Of a DNA stretch of 51,687 nucleotides, positions 20,675-28,942 are shown piece after piece. The notes under the pieces were generated by a model. That model saw only the letters and a program-made list of their open reading frames with translations, did not search any database and was not told the DNA's origin. The stretch comes from Rhodospirillales bacterium (GTDB taxonomy: Bacteria > Pseudomonadota > Alphaproteobacteria > UBA8366 > JADFVY01): the NCBI GenBank assembly GCA_020356105.1, contig CP070634.1:911646-963332 (forward strand). Direction: 5' to 3'. Both the position numbers and the translations under genes were made by a program. Each line of letters opens with the position of its first letter. The first letter of the stretch is position 1.

Positions 20675-20955
20675 CCGGCCGCCGTTGCCGCCTCGTACAT
20701 GATCAGTTCCCAACGGCCCAGCCGCGTATCGTGGCGCAGAATCCAGATCGAGCCCCGTGTGTCCCGCAATTTGAAATAACGATGCTCGGGTGCAAGCCAG
20801 CGATCGACAACCTCCGCAACCTCGATGGTACGCCCGTCGAGGACGAACCTCCGCGGCGTCTCTTCGCCGCGATGGCCGGCATAGCATTCGACATCGATCT
20901 GGAGACTGGAGCGACCCATCCTCGCGCTCGCACGGCAGATCACACGGGGCAACAT
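20656..20955 (-). CDS. Conserved small protein of unknown function
   Basis: Up to 99 residues. The core runs from QIDVECYAGHRGEETPRRF to FKLRDTRGSIWILRHDT and RWELIMYE. It resembles a widespread small cytoplasmic family with a beta-rich fold that I recognise by pattern (ECY-G...RPxRF...EV-EV-DRW...RYFK-R...ILRH) but cannot name. ATG 20955 has AGGG upstream. ATG 20919 is an alternative that begins right at the conserved part. Confidence 0.6.
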   Translation of the reverse strand: MLPRVICRASARMGRSSLQIDVECYAGHRGEETPRRFVLDGRTIEVAEVVDRWLAPEHRYFKLRDTRGSIWILRHDTRLGRWELIMYEAATAAGYQRSG

Positions 20956-21105
20956 AGCAACCCTATCATTGGACGCGCGCGCTGTCGTGCCCGATGTCCC
21001 GATGCATGGGGATCGTACGGCCCACCATGTGCAGGCTCGCGGAGCGGAACCACCGGAGCGATGGCGCGAGCGACCAATTGTTTCCGCAACATTTCGGGAG
21101 GCTAG

Positions 21106-21756
21106 ATGCGAAAGGCGAGACTATTCCTCTGGTTTGCCGCGGCCACCGCGATCGCGGTCTACGGGGCTCTCAATATCTACCAGCGGGGAACCGTCCCCCG
21201 GACCGGAGACGACGAACGCCAAAAGACCGCCGAACAGGTCGCACGCGAGATCGTCACCGGGGAATTCGACCTCGTCGGCAGCGATCTTGAGGCGGTTTCC
21301 GATACCGACTTCCGCGGCAACTGGCTCCTGGTCTTCTTCGGATTTACGCATTGCCCGGATGTCTGCCCGACCACACTCGGGACGATCGCGCTCATCATGG
21401 ACGAACTGGGCCCGGAGGCGGAACGGATGCAGCCCGTCTTCATCACCGTCGATCCGGAGCGCGACACGCCGGAGGTGATCGGTTCTTACGTCGCCGCCTT
21501 TCATCCGAAGATCGTGGGCCTGACCGGCACGGAACAGCAGATTGCGGCCGCCGCCAAGTCCTATCGGGCATATTATGCGCGCATCCCGTTGCGAGACGGC
21601 GACGGTTCGGCCGACGACTACACGATGGACCATTCCGCACACATCTACCTGATCGACCCGGACGGAATCTATGCCACTGTCTTCTCGCCCGCGGACCCGA
21701 TCGGAACCATCCTCAAGACTCTTCGCGCGCGCATGGCGGCGCAGGCGGAAAACTGA
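21106..21756 (+). CDS. SCO1/SenC/PrrC family copper chaperone
   Basis: 216 residues with one N-terminal membrane anchor (about 7-23) and a periplasmic thioredoxin fold. The copper site is complete: Cys83 and Cys87 in CPDVCPTT, and His176 in DHSAHIYLID. These proteins deliver copper to the CuA site of cytochrome c oxidase or act as thiol redox partners. The ATG follows GGGAGG. No oxidase genes are adjacent. Confidence 0.93.
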   Translation: MRKARLFLWFAAATAIAVYGALNIYQRGTVPRTGDDERQKTAEQVAREIVTGEFDLVGSDLEAVSDTDFRGNWLLVFFGFTHCPDVCPTTLGTIALIMDELGPEAERMQPVFITVDPERDTPEVIGSYVAAFHPKIVGLTGTEQQIAAAAKSYRAYYARIPLRDGDGSADDYTMDHSAHIYLIDPDGIYATVFSPADPIGTILKTLRARMAAQAEN

Positions 21757-22492
21757 GTCACGGGCGGGTCGGTGATCGTCGCGCGGAGATCGCGCGGTAT
21801 CGCATCTCCTGGCGCGCATGGTGCGTGACACGCACAGAACCGGCTCGACAGATCTCAAAATCTCGCCGCCCGAAGCGCTTGAGACGTTTTTCGGGCTCCA
21901 GGCGCATTGTAACGACCTGCGACCCTTCGACGCATCGGCCTCGCTGGCCGAGCCGCAGCGAAGTCCGAGCGTGGCCAGCCGCAACGTTTCCGCGTTCTTC
22001 AACCGGGCGTATATGCCTCATTCCAACCGTATCCGGGGAAAAAAAGAGCCCGGGCCTAACCATCTCCACCCCCCACACCCGTCGGCAGCCGTCTCGCTTA
22101 TTCCGGGTCGCCACCATCTTGGCGCGTAAATCATCCCGGATTTTCGCTTCCGTATAATTCGATCATATCGTATTATCGGAGTATAGTGGTGCCTGACGAC
22201 CGTTCAGGCGATATCCGGACGGCACAGTTTAATAAATAAGTGAATGGAAGCGAACTAAACGGCAAAACCGTAAGTCATGCGGAAGCAAAAACCGCAGAAA
22301 GGCCAAACTCGAAAAAACGCTTTACTCGTTTTCTTTGGTTGCGCTAGCATCGAGAAAATGCATTAGAGCGCAGGATGTTAAGTCTAGTCGCGAGGTAAAC
22401 GAAGAACTGAACAATACGTTTCTCGTCCGATGATGGGGCAATCGGCGAGAAAACATCAGTCAAATCGACGGGGATAAAAAAGGCAGGGTGAC
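21757..22492. other. 736-bp intergenic region ending in an AT-rich leader
   Basis: The first 370 bp have several short open frames with no recognisable family and unconvincing codon pattern; I see no gene. From about 22130 to 22490 the base composition shifts clearly to AT-rich. This part has small inverted repeats: GCCTGA/TCAGGC at 22191-22209, ACGG-CAAAA-CCGT around 22259-22271 and GCGG-AAGCAAAAA-CCGC around 22279-22295. It is the upstream region of the PilZ-methyltransferase gene and probably holds its promoter and a long structured leader. Confidence 0.5.
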
Positions 22493-23941
22493 ATGCATTC
22501 CTACGAACGCCTCTCCGGTGCATCCGGACGGCGCGTGTTCTATCGGGCGGAGCGGTTCAAGGCGCGGGACTTGTTTCCACAGGCCACCGCCAGAGTGGAG
22601 ATAGACGACAATCTGCTCGCGCTGGAAGACCTGAGCATGACGGGGTTCAGCGCGATTGGCGTCGGATCGTCGATCTGGGCGCCCAAGATTGGCGACGAGT
22701 TTTCAGTGCGACTTCTGCTCGACGATACCGTCATACACGAGGGTCGGGCGCGGGTCTGCCGCATCGCCCGCCAGAAATGCGGCGTCAGCGTCGGTCTCGG
22801 GCTGACGTCGGACTACCTCGATATTGCGGACGTCATCCGCAAGAGAAACCGCCTTTTACTGGATCTCGAGATCGGCCGTGGCATGACCCCCGACACCGGT
22901 CTGGTCGATCCCGCATACCGAAAGCTGACGGCTGACGTGCTGCATCTGCTGCGGAATTTCCGTGCGGTCCTGGAACGTCACGAATCGCGCGACAATGGTG
23001 CCGCGCCATCGGCGCAGAGCACCGTCGACGAGGCGCTTGAGCTTTGTCAGAAGCGGATCATTCCGGCTTGGCGAAATCACTGGGAGCATGCCAACGCCCT
23101 GGTCGAACCGCTCATGCAGGAGCCGGAGCGCCTGCGCGCAACGAAAAGGTTTACGGAGCTCGTTCTGACACCCGAGTTCATGGATGGGCCGATCTGGCGC
23201 CGCAGCTATGAAAAGCCGCTTGGCTATCCCGGCGACTATCAGGTGATGAACCATGTCTACGAGTGGCAAAGCGAAGGGGAAACCGCGATCGGAAAACTCC
23301 TGCATCACATCGGGCTGGAGATCGGGGAATTCGTCGGCACGCGGATGCGAATGGTGCAACAGATCATTGCCGACGAAGTCGCGAACCGAAAATCAAACGA
23401 CGCGATGCATGTCACCAGCATCGGCAGCGGTCCCGCCAAGGAGGTTTCCAATTACCTTCAGGCCGACGCGATTCCGGCACCGATTTCATTCACCCTGATT
23501 GATCAGGAGCACGAGGCGCTCGAGCAGGCCTATGGCGACATCTATCCCCAGACAACCCGGCATCGGGGCCGCGCAACAGTGCAGTGCCTCAACATGTCGT
23601 TCGTGGATCTCGCGAAAAAGAATCGGATCTTTCCAGGCGTTGGGCCGCAAGATCTCATCTACAGCATGGGAATCATCGACTACCTGACCGATCACCGGGC
23701 GCGCGGGCTGATCGCATCGCTATATGATCGCCTCGCGCCGGGAGGCCGGCTGGTCATCGGCAATCTCCGCAAGACAAGCTCCAGCAGCCTGTGGCCGATG
23801 GAGTTCATCTGCGACTGGAGCGTCTATTACCGCGACGAGAAAACAATGTGGGCCATGGTGGACGGGTTGCCAGCCAAATCGCGCAAGCTCGAGACGGATC
23901 CGACGGGTCGCGTTTATTTACTGACGCTACGCAAGCCCTGA
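22493..23941 (+). CDS. PilZ domain fused to SAM-dependent methyltransferase
   Basis: 482 residues. Residues about 13-115 are a PilZ domain. Arg pairs R14-x3-R18 and R21-x3-R25 and the motif D46-L-S-M-T-G51 match the two c-di-GMP contact motifs, so ligand binding is plausible. Residues about 130-482 are a methyltransferase-like region with the subfamily signature KPLGYPGDY near 240, a glycine loop SIGSGPAKEV near 308-317, an acidic turn LIDQEHEAL near 332 and LAPGGRLVIGNL. Similar proteins are annotated as 3-hydroxypalmitic acid methyl ester biosynthesis-like, but the substrate is unknown. Its leader is long and AT-rich, and it converges on a histidine kinase gene. Confidence 0.85.
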   Translation: MHSYERLSGASGRRVFYRAERFKARDLFPQATARVEIDDNLLALEDLSMTGFSAIGVGSSIWAPKIGDEFSVRLLLDDTVIHEGRARVCRIARQKCGVSVGLGLTSDYLDIADVIRKRNRLLLDLEIGRGMTPDTGLVDPAYRKLTADVLHLLRNFRAVLERHESRDNGAAPSAQSTVDEALELCQKRIIPAWRNHWEHANALVEPLMQEPERLRATKRFTELVLTPEFMDGPIWRRSYEKPLGYPGDYQVMNHVYEWQSEGETAIGKLLHHIGLEIGEFVGTRMRMVQQIIADEVANRKSNDAMHVTSIGSGPAKEVSNYLQADAIPAPISFTLIDQEHEALEQAYGDIYPQTTRHRGRATVQCLNMSFVDLAKKNRIFPGVGPQDLIYSMGIIDYLTDHRARGLIASLYDRLAPGGRLVIGNLRKTSSSSLWPMEFICDWSVYYRDEKTMWAMVDGLPAKSRKLETDPTGRVYLLTLRKP

Positions 23942-23967
23942 ATTCCCACGCCCATCAAGGTCGCGCC

Positions 23968-23982
23968 CCCGGATGATCCGGG
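23968..23982. terminator. Small hairpin between converging genes
   Basis: CCCGG-ATGAT-CCGGG forms a 5-bp stem in the 60-bp gap between the stops of the PilZ-methyltransferase and histidine kinase genes. It could serve both directions but lacks a T tract. Confidence 0.3.
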
Positions 23983-24001
23983 TTCGAAGGATGAAGCCGG
24001 G

Positions 24002-25414
24002 CTAGCCCGGCAATGTGAGCGGACGCGGCGCTTCGATGATGGTGCGCTCGGGCGGCAGACGCATCGTTACGACGGTCCCCTGCCCGGGCTTGCTCTCGAT
24101 CTTGAGCTGCCCTCCGTGCCATTCGATGATCTTCTGGACGATCGGCAGTCCCAGACCGGTGCCGCCGCGCGCGCTCGTATAGGGGTTGCCCGCGCGGAAG
24201 AATGGCTGTGTTGCGTTGCCCAGCTCGTCCGCCGCCATGCCGATGCCGCTGTCGGCGACGCTGAGGACGCAACTTCCCGTTTCGTCGATCCAAAGCGAGA
24301 CGCAGACCTCACCGCCTTTTTCGGTGAATTTCACGCCGTTTGAAACGAGGTTGATGACGATCTGCCGGATCCGGCCGGGATCGGCATAGACCTTGACGCT
24401 TTGCGAAGGCAGCGATGCCGAGATCCGGAGCCCATGGGAGATATCCGGCACCTGGAACATGCGGAGGCACTCATCAACGACCTTGCAGAGGTCGAACTCG
24501 CATTCAACGAAGGTCAGCTTGCCGGCTTCGGCCGTGGCCAGGTCAAGCATGTCGCCAATGATATTCAAGAGGTGCGTGCCGCTCGAGTAGATATCCTCGG
24601 CATAGCTCTTGTAGCGGCTGGTTCCCAGCGGACCGAGAATCTCCTCCTTGACGATCTCGGAAAATCCGATGATGGCGTTAAGGGGCGTGCGCAACTCATG
24701 GCTCATGCTGGCCAGAAATTCGGTCTTCGCCCTGTTGGCGGCATCCGCCTTGCGGCGCAGTTTCTCCGAAACCGCTTTCTCGCTGATCAACAGGCGGGTC
24801 TGAAGATAGTTCAGGCGCAGGTAGAGCTCCTGAACATAATTCACCGTCGCGCCAACCGCGATGGCCATGGCGAGGAAGAAGTTGTTGCTCAAGAGCACTT
24901 CATGCGGCGTGGGGTTCAAGTAGATCGCGGAAATCTGGTAACAGCCGAACAGGGCGATCGAGACGATCAGCGAATAGACGTGATGAATGCGTAAGACGCT
25001 GGCGCAATAGATCACCACGCTTATCAGCCCTGCATAGTACCAGTGGCTCGCTGGGGGCTTGCCGACCACCGTCATGGCGATGATCCCCATGCCGGCGGCG
25101 AACATCGCCAGCGAGAGCCCCAACTGTGCGAAGCGCACGAAGCTCTTGCTGTAGGTAAAGAGCAGCATACCGCCGATGGCGGGAAACACGACCCCGAGCC
25201 GGATTATCCAGAAGTTGTAGATATCATCGGGAACGATCAGAACATCGAGAACTCCGAACACCGCATATATCGCGGCGCCTGCCACCAAGCCGAGCCTGAT
25301 CACCGTCCGGGAGTCGAGCATATGCCTGCAAAGGAACCGGCGCTCGGCCGTTCCATTACGAAACCGCAGGCTGAACATGTTCAGCTCTGAGAGGTTCGTC
25401 TTCCAGACACTCAT
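24002..25414 (-). CDS. Membrane sensor histidine kinase
   Basis: 470 residues. Five or six hydrophobic helices (about residues 38-180) form the input domain, followed by a short coiled coil. The HisKA segment FLASMSHELRTPLNAIIGFS carries phosphoacceptor His239. The HATPase domain has the N box NLVSNGVKF, G1 box DSGIGM and G2 box GGTGLGL. There is no receiver domain. The HisKA and ATPase sequence resembles the PdhS/PleC/DivJ-type kinases of alphaproteobacteria, but the membrane input domain is different. No response regulator is adjacent, so it is an orphan kinase. A TTAA-N7-TTAT box lies about 70 bp upstream. Confidence 0.9.
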   Translation of the reverse strand: MSVWKTNLSELNMFSLRFRNGTAERRFLCRHMLDSRTVIRLGLVAGAAIYAVFGVLDVLIVPDDIYNFWIIRLGVVFPAIGGMLLFTYSKSFVRFAQLGLSLAMFAAGMGIIAMTVVGKPPASHWYYAGLISVVIYCASVLRIHHVYSLIVSIALFGCYQISAIYLNPTPHEVLLSNNFFLAMAIAVGATVNYVQELYLRLNYLQTRLLISEKAVSEKLRRKADAANRAKTEFLASMSHELRTPLNAIIGFSEIVKEEILGPLGTSRYKSYAEDIYSSGTHLLNIIGDMLDLATAEAGKLTFVECEFDLCKVVDECLRMFQVPDISHGLRISASLPSQSVKVYADPGRIRQIVINLVSNGVKFTEKGGEVCVSLWIDETGSCVLSVADSGIGMAADELGNATQPFFRAGNPYTSARGGTGLGLPIVQKIIEWHGGQLKIESKPGQGTVVTMRLPPERTIIEAPRPLTLPG

Positions 25415-25729
25415 TGCAGGACCAAGAATGCTCCTAGCAAGGAATACTCTCCCGCCACTTTACACAACTCTTACATAATATGGTTAACCAATCGTTATTT
25501 CCCGAGACAATCAGGGGATATGACGTGCTCTGCCAACAGAAATTACAAACTGCGATCCCTGGCTGTGATTGCGTCGCGGTGCGCGCGGCCCAAGGTAGAT
25601 CAGCCTGCACGGTGCTCCGGGGGCCCTTCCAGACGTATTCGCCTGTCGACTGGAGGTTGCAGTCAATGATTCCCGACTCGCGCCGCCATCAATTTGCGTC
25701 CAATGCTCGGCATTCCATTCCGTCAGCCC
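25415..25729. other. 315-bp region between the kinase start and chemoreceptor stop
   Basis: The left half (25440-25550) is AT-rich and holds a palindrome TGGTTAACCA at 25481-25490 and the CtrA-like box. I take it as the promoter region of the leftward kinase gene. The right half has no gene or convincing terminator that I can see. Confidence 0.5.
25484..25498. promoter_or_regulatory. CtrA-like box upstream of the histidine kinase
   Basis: TTAA-CCAATCG-TTAT differs from the CtrA consensus TTAA-N7-TTAA at one base and includes the preferred TTAACC half. It lies 70-84 bp upstream of the kinase start. Confidence 0.4.
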
Positions 25730-27412
25730 TCAGGCGCCGCGCACCTCACCAAGAAAGCGCTCGACCTCGCTCCGCAGACCCTCGGCTTGCCGCGCCATTT
25801 CCTGAGACGCGTTCAATACCTGATCGGCGGCCACGCCGGTCTCGCTCACAGCCCGCGAGACGCTCTCGATATTCTGGTTGACGTCCTGGGTGCCGCGCGC
25901 CGCCTGTTGAACATTGCGCGCAATTTCCTGCGTTGAAATGCCCTGCTCCTCGACGGCGGACGATATCGTCGTCGCAATTTCGTTGACCTCGCCGATGATC
26001 GTGCGGATCTTTTCGATCGCGCCGACCGCACCGCTGGTCTCGTCCTGGATAGACGTGATCTGCTTCGAAATATCCTCCGTCGCACGAGCCGTCTGGTTGG
26101 CGAGGTTCTTGACCTCCTGCGCCACCACCGCGAAGCCCTTGCCGGCCTCGCCGGCCCGCGCCGCCTCGATCGTCGCATTGAGCGCGAGGAGATTGGTTTG
26201 TCCGGCAATGTCGTTGATCAGGACCACCACTTCACCGATCTTGCTGGCGGCCTCGGAAAGGCCCTGTACCGTCGCATTGGTGGTCTCGGCCTCGGCAACC
26301 GCGCGGTCTGCGATCTTGGCCGATTGCAGCACCTGTCGCCCGATTTCCGAGATGGAGGCGGACAATTCCTCCGCGGTGGCGGCCACCGTCTGAACATTGG
26401 CTGCCGCCTCCTGGGAAGCGGTGGCGACATGGGTCGACTGCCGGCTGGTCTGTTCGGCGGTTGCCGACATTTGCTGCGCCGTAACCTGCATCGCGGTGGC
26501 TGCGGAAGAAACGCCGTCGACGACTTTCTTGACCTGGCGTTCGAAGCGGTCCGCCATCTCCTGCACGGTCTGACGTTTCTCCGCCGCGGAGCGCTCTTGA
26601 GACTCAGCCTGTGCCCTCTCGAGGCGACGTTTCTCGACCGCGTTATCCTTGAACACCTGGACCGCCCGAGCCATGTCGGACAGCTCGTCGGTGCCCTCCT
26701 GTCCGGCAACCGACGTGTCGAGGTTGCCGTCAGCCAATTCCCTCATGACCGCCGTAAGACGTGAGATCGGACGCGTGATCGTGACCCCGATAAAGAACAT
26801 CACGACGACGAGAATGCCTGCGAACACGGCGCCGACCATCAAGGATATCCAGGACGCGCCTGTCACCTCTTGGTTCACTTCGGCACCGGACCGCGCCAGA
26901 TCCATGAGCACGAGGCTCTGGAGTTCCTCCAGCAAATCGACCAAGCCATTGCCATGCTGATCTATATCGTCGTCGAAACGGGCAAAGGCTTCGCGACCGG
27001 CACGGCTCTCGATCGCCTGAACGAGTTCCACGCGGATCACGCGATCCGCGACATTCGTCAATTCAACGATTTCGTTTGCCAGACCCGGCCTGTTGGCGCG
27101 TTTTGCCACGGTATCGACAATCTTCTGGCTTTCGCGAAGCGCTGCAATCCCACGGTCCATCTTCTCGAGGCGTTCATCGTACACATACCCTTCATCCGCA
27201 TCGACGATCGAATCCGACGCCGCAAGGACCAGTTCCAGGGTCGAAACCCGCAGATTGCCCAGAGTCTGCGCCTCTTGAAGCATCTTGCGGTTCGCTTCCG
27301 TGACTGCCCGGACAGCCGTACTCGCGTTCCAGGCAACGACTACGAGCGCGCCCAGCGCCAAAACGGCGACGCTTCCCATGAACACAAGCTTCCGCCTGAT
27401 TGTCAGTTTCAT
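25730..27412 (-). CDS. Methyl-accepting chemotaxis protein
   Basis: 560 residues from ATG 27412; an in-frame extension to 27484 has no family similarity. TM1 lies about 9-28 and TM2 about 188-212, around a roughly 160-residue helical periplasmic sensor of four-helix-bundle type. A HAMP domain covers about 213-265. The signalling domain includes the conserved tip NLLALNATIEAARAGEAGKG. There is no C-terminal pentapeptide for CheR binding. The ligand is unknown. No che genes are in the window. A perfect TTAA-N7-TTAA box and a long inverted repeat lie in its upstream region. Confidence 0.93.
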   Translation of the reverse strand: MKLTIRRKLVFMGSVAVLALGALVVVAWNASTAVRAVTEANRKMLQEAQTLGNLRVSTLELVLAASDSIVDADEGYVYDERLEKMDRGIAALRESQKIVDTVAKRANRPGLANEIVELTNVADRVIRVELVQAIESRAGREAFARFDDDIDQHGNGLVDLLEELQSLVLMDLARSGAEVNQEVTGASWISLMVGAVFAGILVVVMFFIGVTITRPISRLTAVMRELADGNLDTSVAGQEGTDELSDMARAVQVFKDNAVEKRRLERAQAESQERSAAEKRQTVQEMADRFERQVKKVVDGVSSAATAMQVTAQQMSATAEQTSRQSTHVATASQEAAANVQTVAATAEELSASISEIGRQVLQSAKIADRAVAEAETTNATVQGLSEAASKIGEVVVLINDIAGQTNLLALNATIEAARAGEAGKGFAVVAQEVKNLANQTARATEDISKQITSIQDETSGAVGAIEKIRTIIGEVNEIATTISSAVEEQGISTQEIARNVQQAARGTQDVNQNIESVSRAVSETGVAADQVLNASQEMARQAEGLRSEVERFLGEVRGA

Positions 27413-27470
27413 TTCTCGGACTCCGGCGGGAGCGCCGTCACGGCGTTCCCTGCAATCCGCTCTGTCGGCT

Positions 27471-27503
27471 CTGGACACGCACACCAGACGTCTACGTGTC
27501 CAG
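27471..27503. promoter_or_regulatory. Inverted repeat in the chemoreceptor leader
   Basis: CTGGACACG at 27471-27479 and CGTGTCCAG at 27495-27503 are perfect 9-bp arms. The spacer contains the palindrome AGACGTCT at 27486-27493. It is about 60 bp upstream of the start codon. It could be an operator for a dimeric regulator or an mRNA hairpin. Confidence 0.4.
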
Positions 27504-27548
27504 TCGACGCGGCCGATGCGGGTTAGTCCGATGATCAGTCAGGCTGGC

Positions 27549-27563
27549 TTAATATCCGGTTAA
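27549..27563. promoter_or_regulatory. Perfect CtrA-like box upstream of the chemoreceptor
   Basis: TTAA-TATCCGG-TTAA, followed by CC, matches the consensus TTAA-N7-TTAAC fully. It is 137-151 bp upstream of the chemoreceptor start. In many alphaproteobacteria CtrA controls motility and chemotaxis genes. Confidence 0.5.
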
Positions 27564-27647
27564 CCGCCCGTCTCGGCGACCCTTGCGCCCAAGTCGTGAC
27601 GATGTCGACGACAAGCGGTAACGTTGGTCATTCGGCTCTATCAACGC

Positions 27648-27680
27648 GCCGACGGGCGCGACCGTGGCGCCCTGGTCGGC
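27648..27680 (-). terminator. Hairpin downstream of the CaiB gene
   Basis: GCCGAC-GGGCGC at 27648-27659 pairs with GCGCCC (27667-27672) and GTCGGC (27675-27680), giving 12 bp with a two-base bulge and a 7-base loop. It lies about 50 bp past the stop of the leftward operon. There is no U tract in the reading direction. Confidence 0.4.
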
Positions 27681-27728
27681 AAGTCAATGCAGGTATCCAG
27701 GGGCGGGCACGGCTTAGAGATCTGGCAC

Positions 27729-28940
27729 CTATGCGGCCAGCGCGACAGCACCGCTTTCAGCCAGGGCCTTTATCTCGTCGGCTTTGTAGCCGTACTCGTG
27801 CAGAACTTCGGACGTATGCTGTCCGTATATTGGCGCTCCGGTGATGACCTTGCCCGGCGTCCTGGAAAACTTGACGGGAAGACCGATCGTCTTGACTGCC
27901 CCGAGCTGCGAATGAATAGCCTCCGTCACCATCTCTCGTGCCAGCACCTGCGGGTCGTGCTGCATCGCCACAATGTCGAGGACCGGTCCCGCCGGCAATC
28001 CGGCCGCCTCGAACCTCGCCAACCATTCCTCGGTACTGTGGCCAACCAGGCGACGCTCCAGCGCATCCGTCAGTTCGCGAAGATGAGCCATGCGATCAGC
28101 GTTCTCCCTGAAGCGCGGATCGTTCCCCAACTCCTGCGCCTCCAACGCATCGAGCAGGCGCAGCCAGTTCGCTTGGTTCGCCGCCCCGACATTGATCCAG
28201 CCATCCTTCGTGCGCAGCGCCTGATAGGGCGCGTTCAGCGGGTGGGCGGTACCCATCGGCCCCGGCGACTTGCCGGTCGCGAACGCGATCGCCGACTGCC
28301 AATAGGTATGGGTGATGGCTGCCTCGAACAGCGACGTGTCAACACGTTGCCCCTCACCAGTCTGCTGCGCATTCGCGTAGGCGGCGACCACACCCAGGGC
28401 ACCAAGGATGCCCGCCGTGATGTCGCTGACGGGCGCGCCGACCTTCACCGGAGGCCGGCCGCCCCCCTCGCCGGTGATGCTCATCAACCCGGACATACCC
28501 TGGGCGATCAGGTCAAACCCGCCACGGTCGGCGTACGGCCCGGTGCGACCAAAGCCCGAGATCTCGCAATAGACCAGTCGCCGGTTGCGTTCTCGCAAGA
28601 CATCGTACCCCAGCCCGAGCCTCTCCATCGTGCCGCGACGGTAGTTCTCGATCACCACATCCGCACTTCCGAGGAGCCGGCGTACCACCTCCTTCCCATG
28701 CTCGTGCTTCAGGTTGACCGCGATCCCGCGCTTGTTGCGATTCATCATCATGAAAGCCGCCGACTCGCCGCCGATTTCCGGCGGCAGCGATCGGCGCGTA
28801 TCGTCGCCACCCGGCATCTTTTCGACCTTGATCACGTCGGCGCCCATGTCGGCGAGCATGAGCCCGCAGACCGGCCCCGCCATAATATGGGCCAGTTCGA
28901 TCACCCGCATGCCTTTGAGCGGGCCGCGTCGTTCCGACAT
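27729..28940 (-). CDS. CaiB/BaiF family CoA-transferase
   Basis: 403 residues from ATG 28940, which has GAGGG about 10 bases upstream. Class III CoA-transferase features are LKGMRVIELAHIMAGPVCG at the N-terminus, ADMGADVIKVE, NRNKRGIAVNLK and the catalytic Asp173 in GAPVSDITAGIL. Such enzymes move CoA from one acyl-CoA to a carboxylate. It begins two bases after the stop of the crotonase gene and is the last gene of the TRAP operon. The acceptor acid is unknown; formate/oxalate, carnitine, malate and mesaconate type enzymes all share this fold. Confidence 0.9.
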   Translation of the reverse strand: MSERRGPLKGMRVIELAHIMAGPVCGLMLADMGADVIKVEKMPGGDDTRRSLPPEIGGESAAFMMMNRNKRGIAVNLKHEHGKEVVRRLLGSADVVIENYRRGTMERLGLGYDVLRERNRRLVYCEISGFGRTGPYADRGGFDLIAQGMSGLMSITGEGGGRPPVKVGAPVSDITAGILGALGVVAAYANAQQTGEGQRVDTSLFEAAITHTYWQSAIAFATGKSPGPMGTAHPLNAPYQALRTKDGWINVGAANQANWLRLLDALEAQELGNDPRFRENADRMAHLRELTDALERRLVGHSTEEWLARFEAAGLPAGPVLDIVAMQHDPQVLAREMVTEAIHSQLGAVKTIGLPVKFSRTPGKVITGAPIYGQHTSEVLHEYGYKADEIKALAESGAVALAA

Positions 28941-28942
28941 AC

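Larger units (their letters stand above)
27413..27728. other. 316-bp upstream region of the chemoreceptor gene
   Basis: No gene is seen. It contains an inverted repeat (27471-27503), a CtrA-like box (27549-27563) and, near the right end, a hairpin (27648-27680) that may terminate the incoming CaiB operon. The order fits a terminator followed by the promoter for the leftward chemoreceptor gene. Confidence 0.55.

Noticed and set aside
21818..22129. Short open frames after the SCO gene, on both strands
   Set aside because: No ribosome-binding site of note, no recognisable family and overlapping frames on both strands; may be part of an intergenic repeat but I see no second copy here.
22250..22340. 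Possible c-di-GMP (GEMM) riboswitch before the PilZ-methyltransferase
   Set aside because: GGCAAAACC and GGAAGCAAAAACC faintly recall the 5' half of GEMM, but the ACGCAAAGCC core and the conserved 3' half with its tetraloop receptor are not found.
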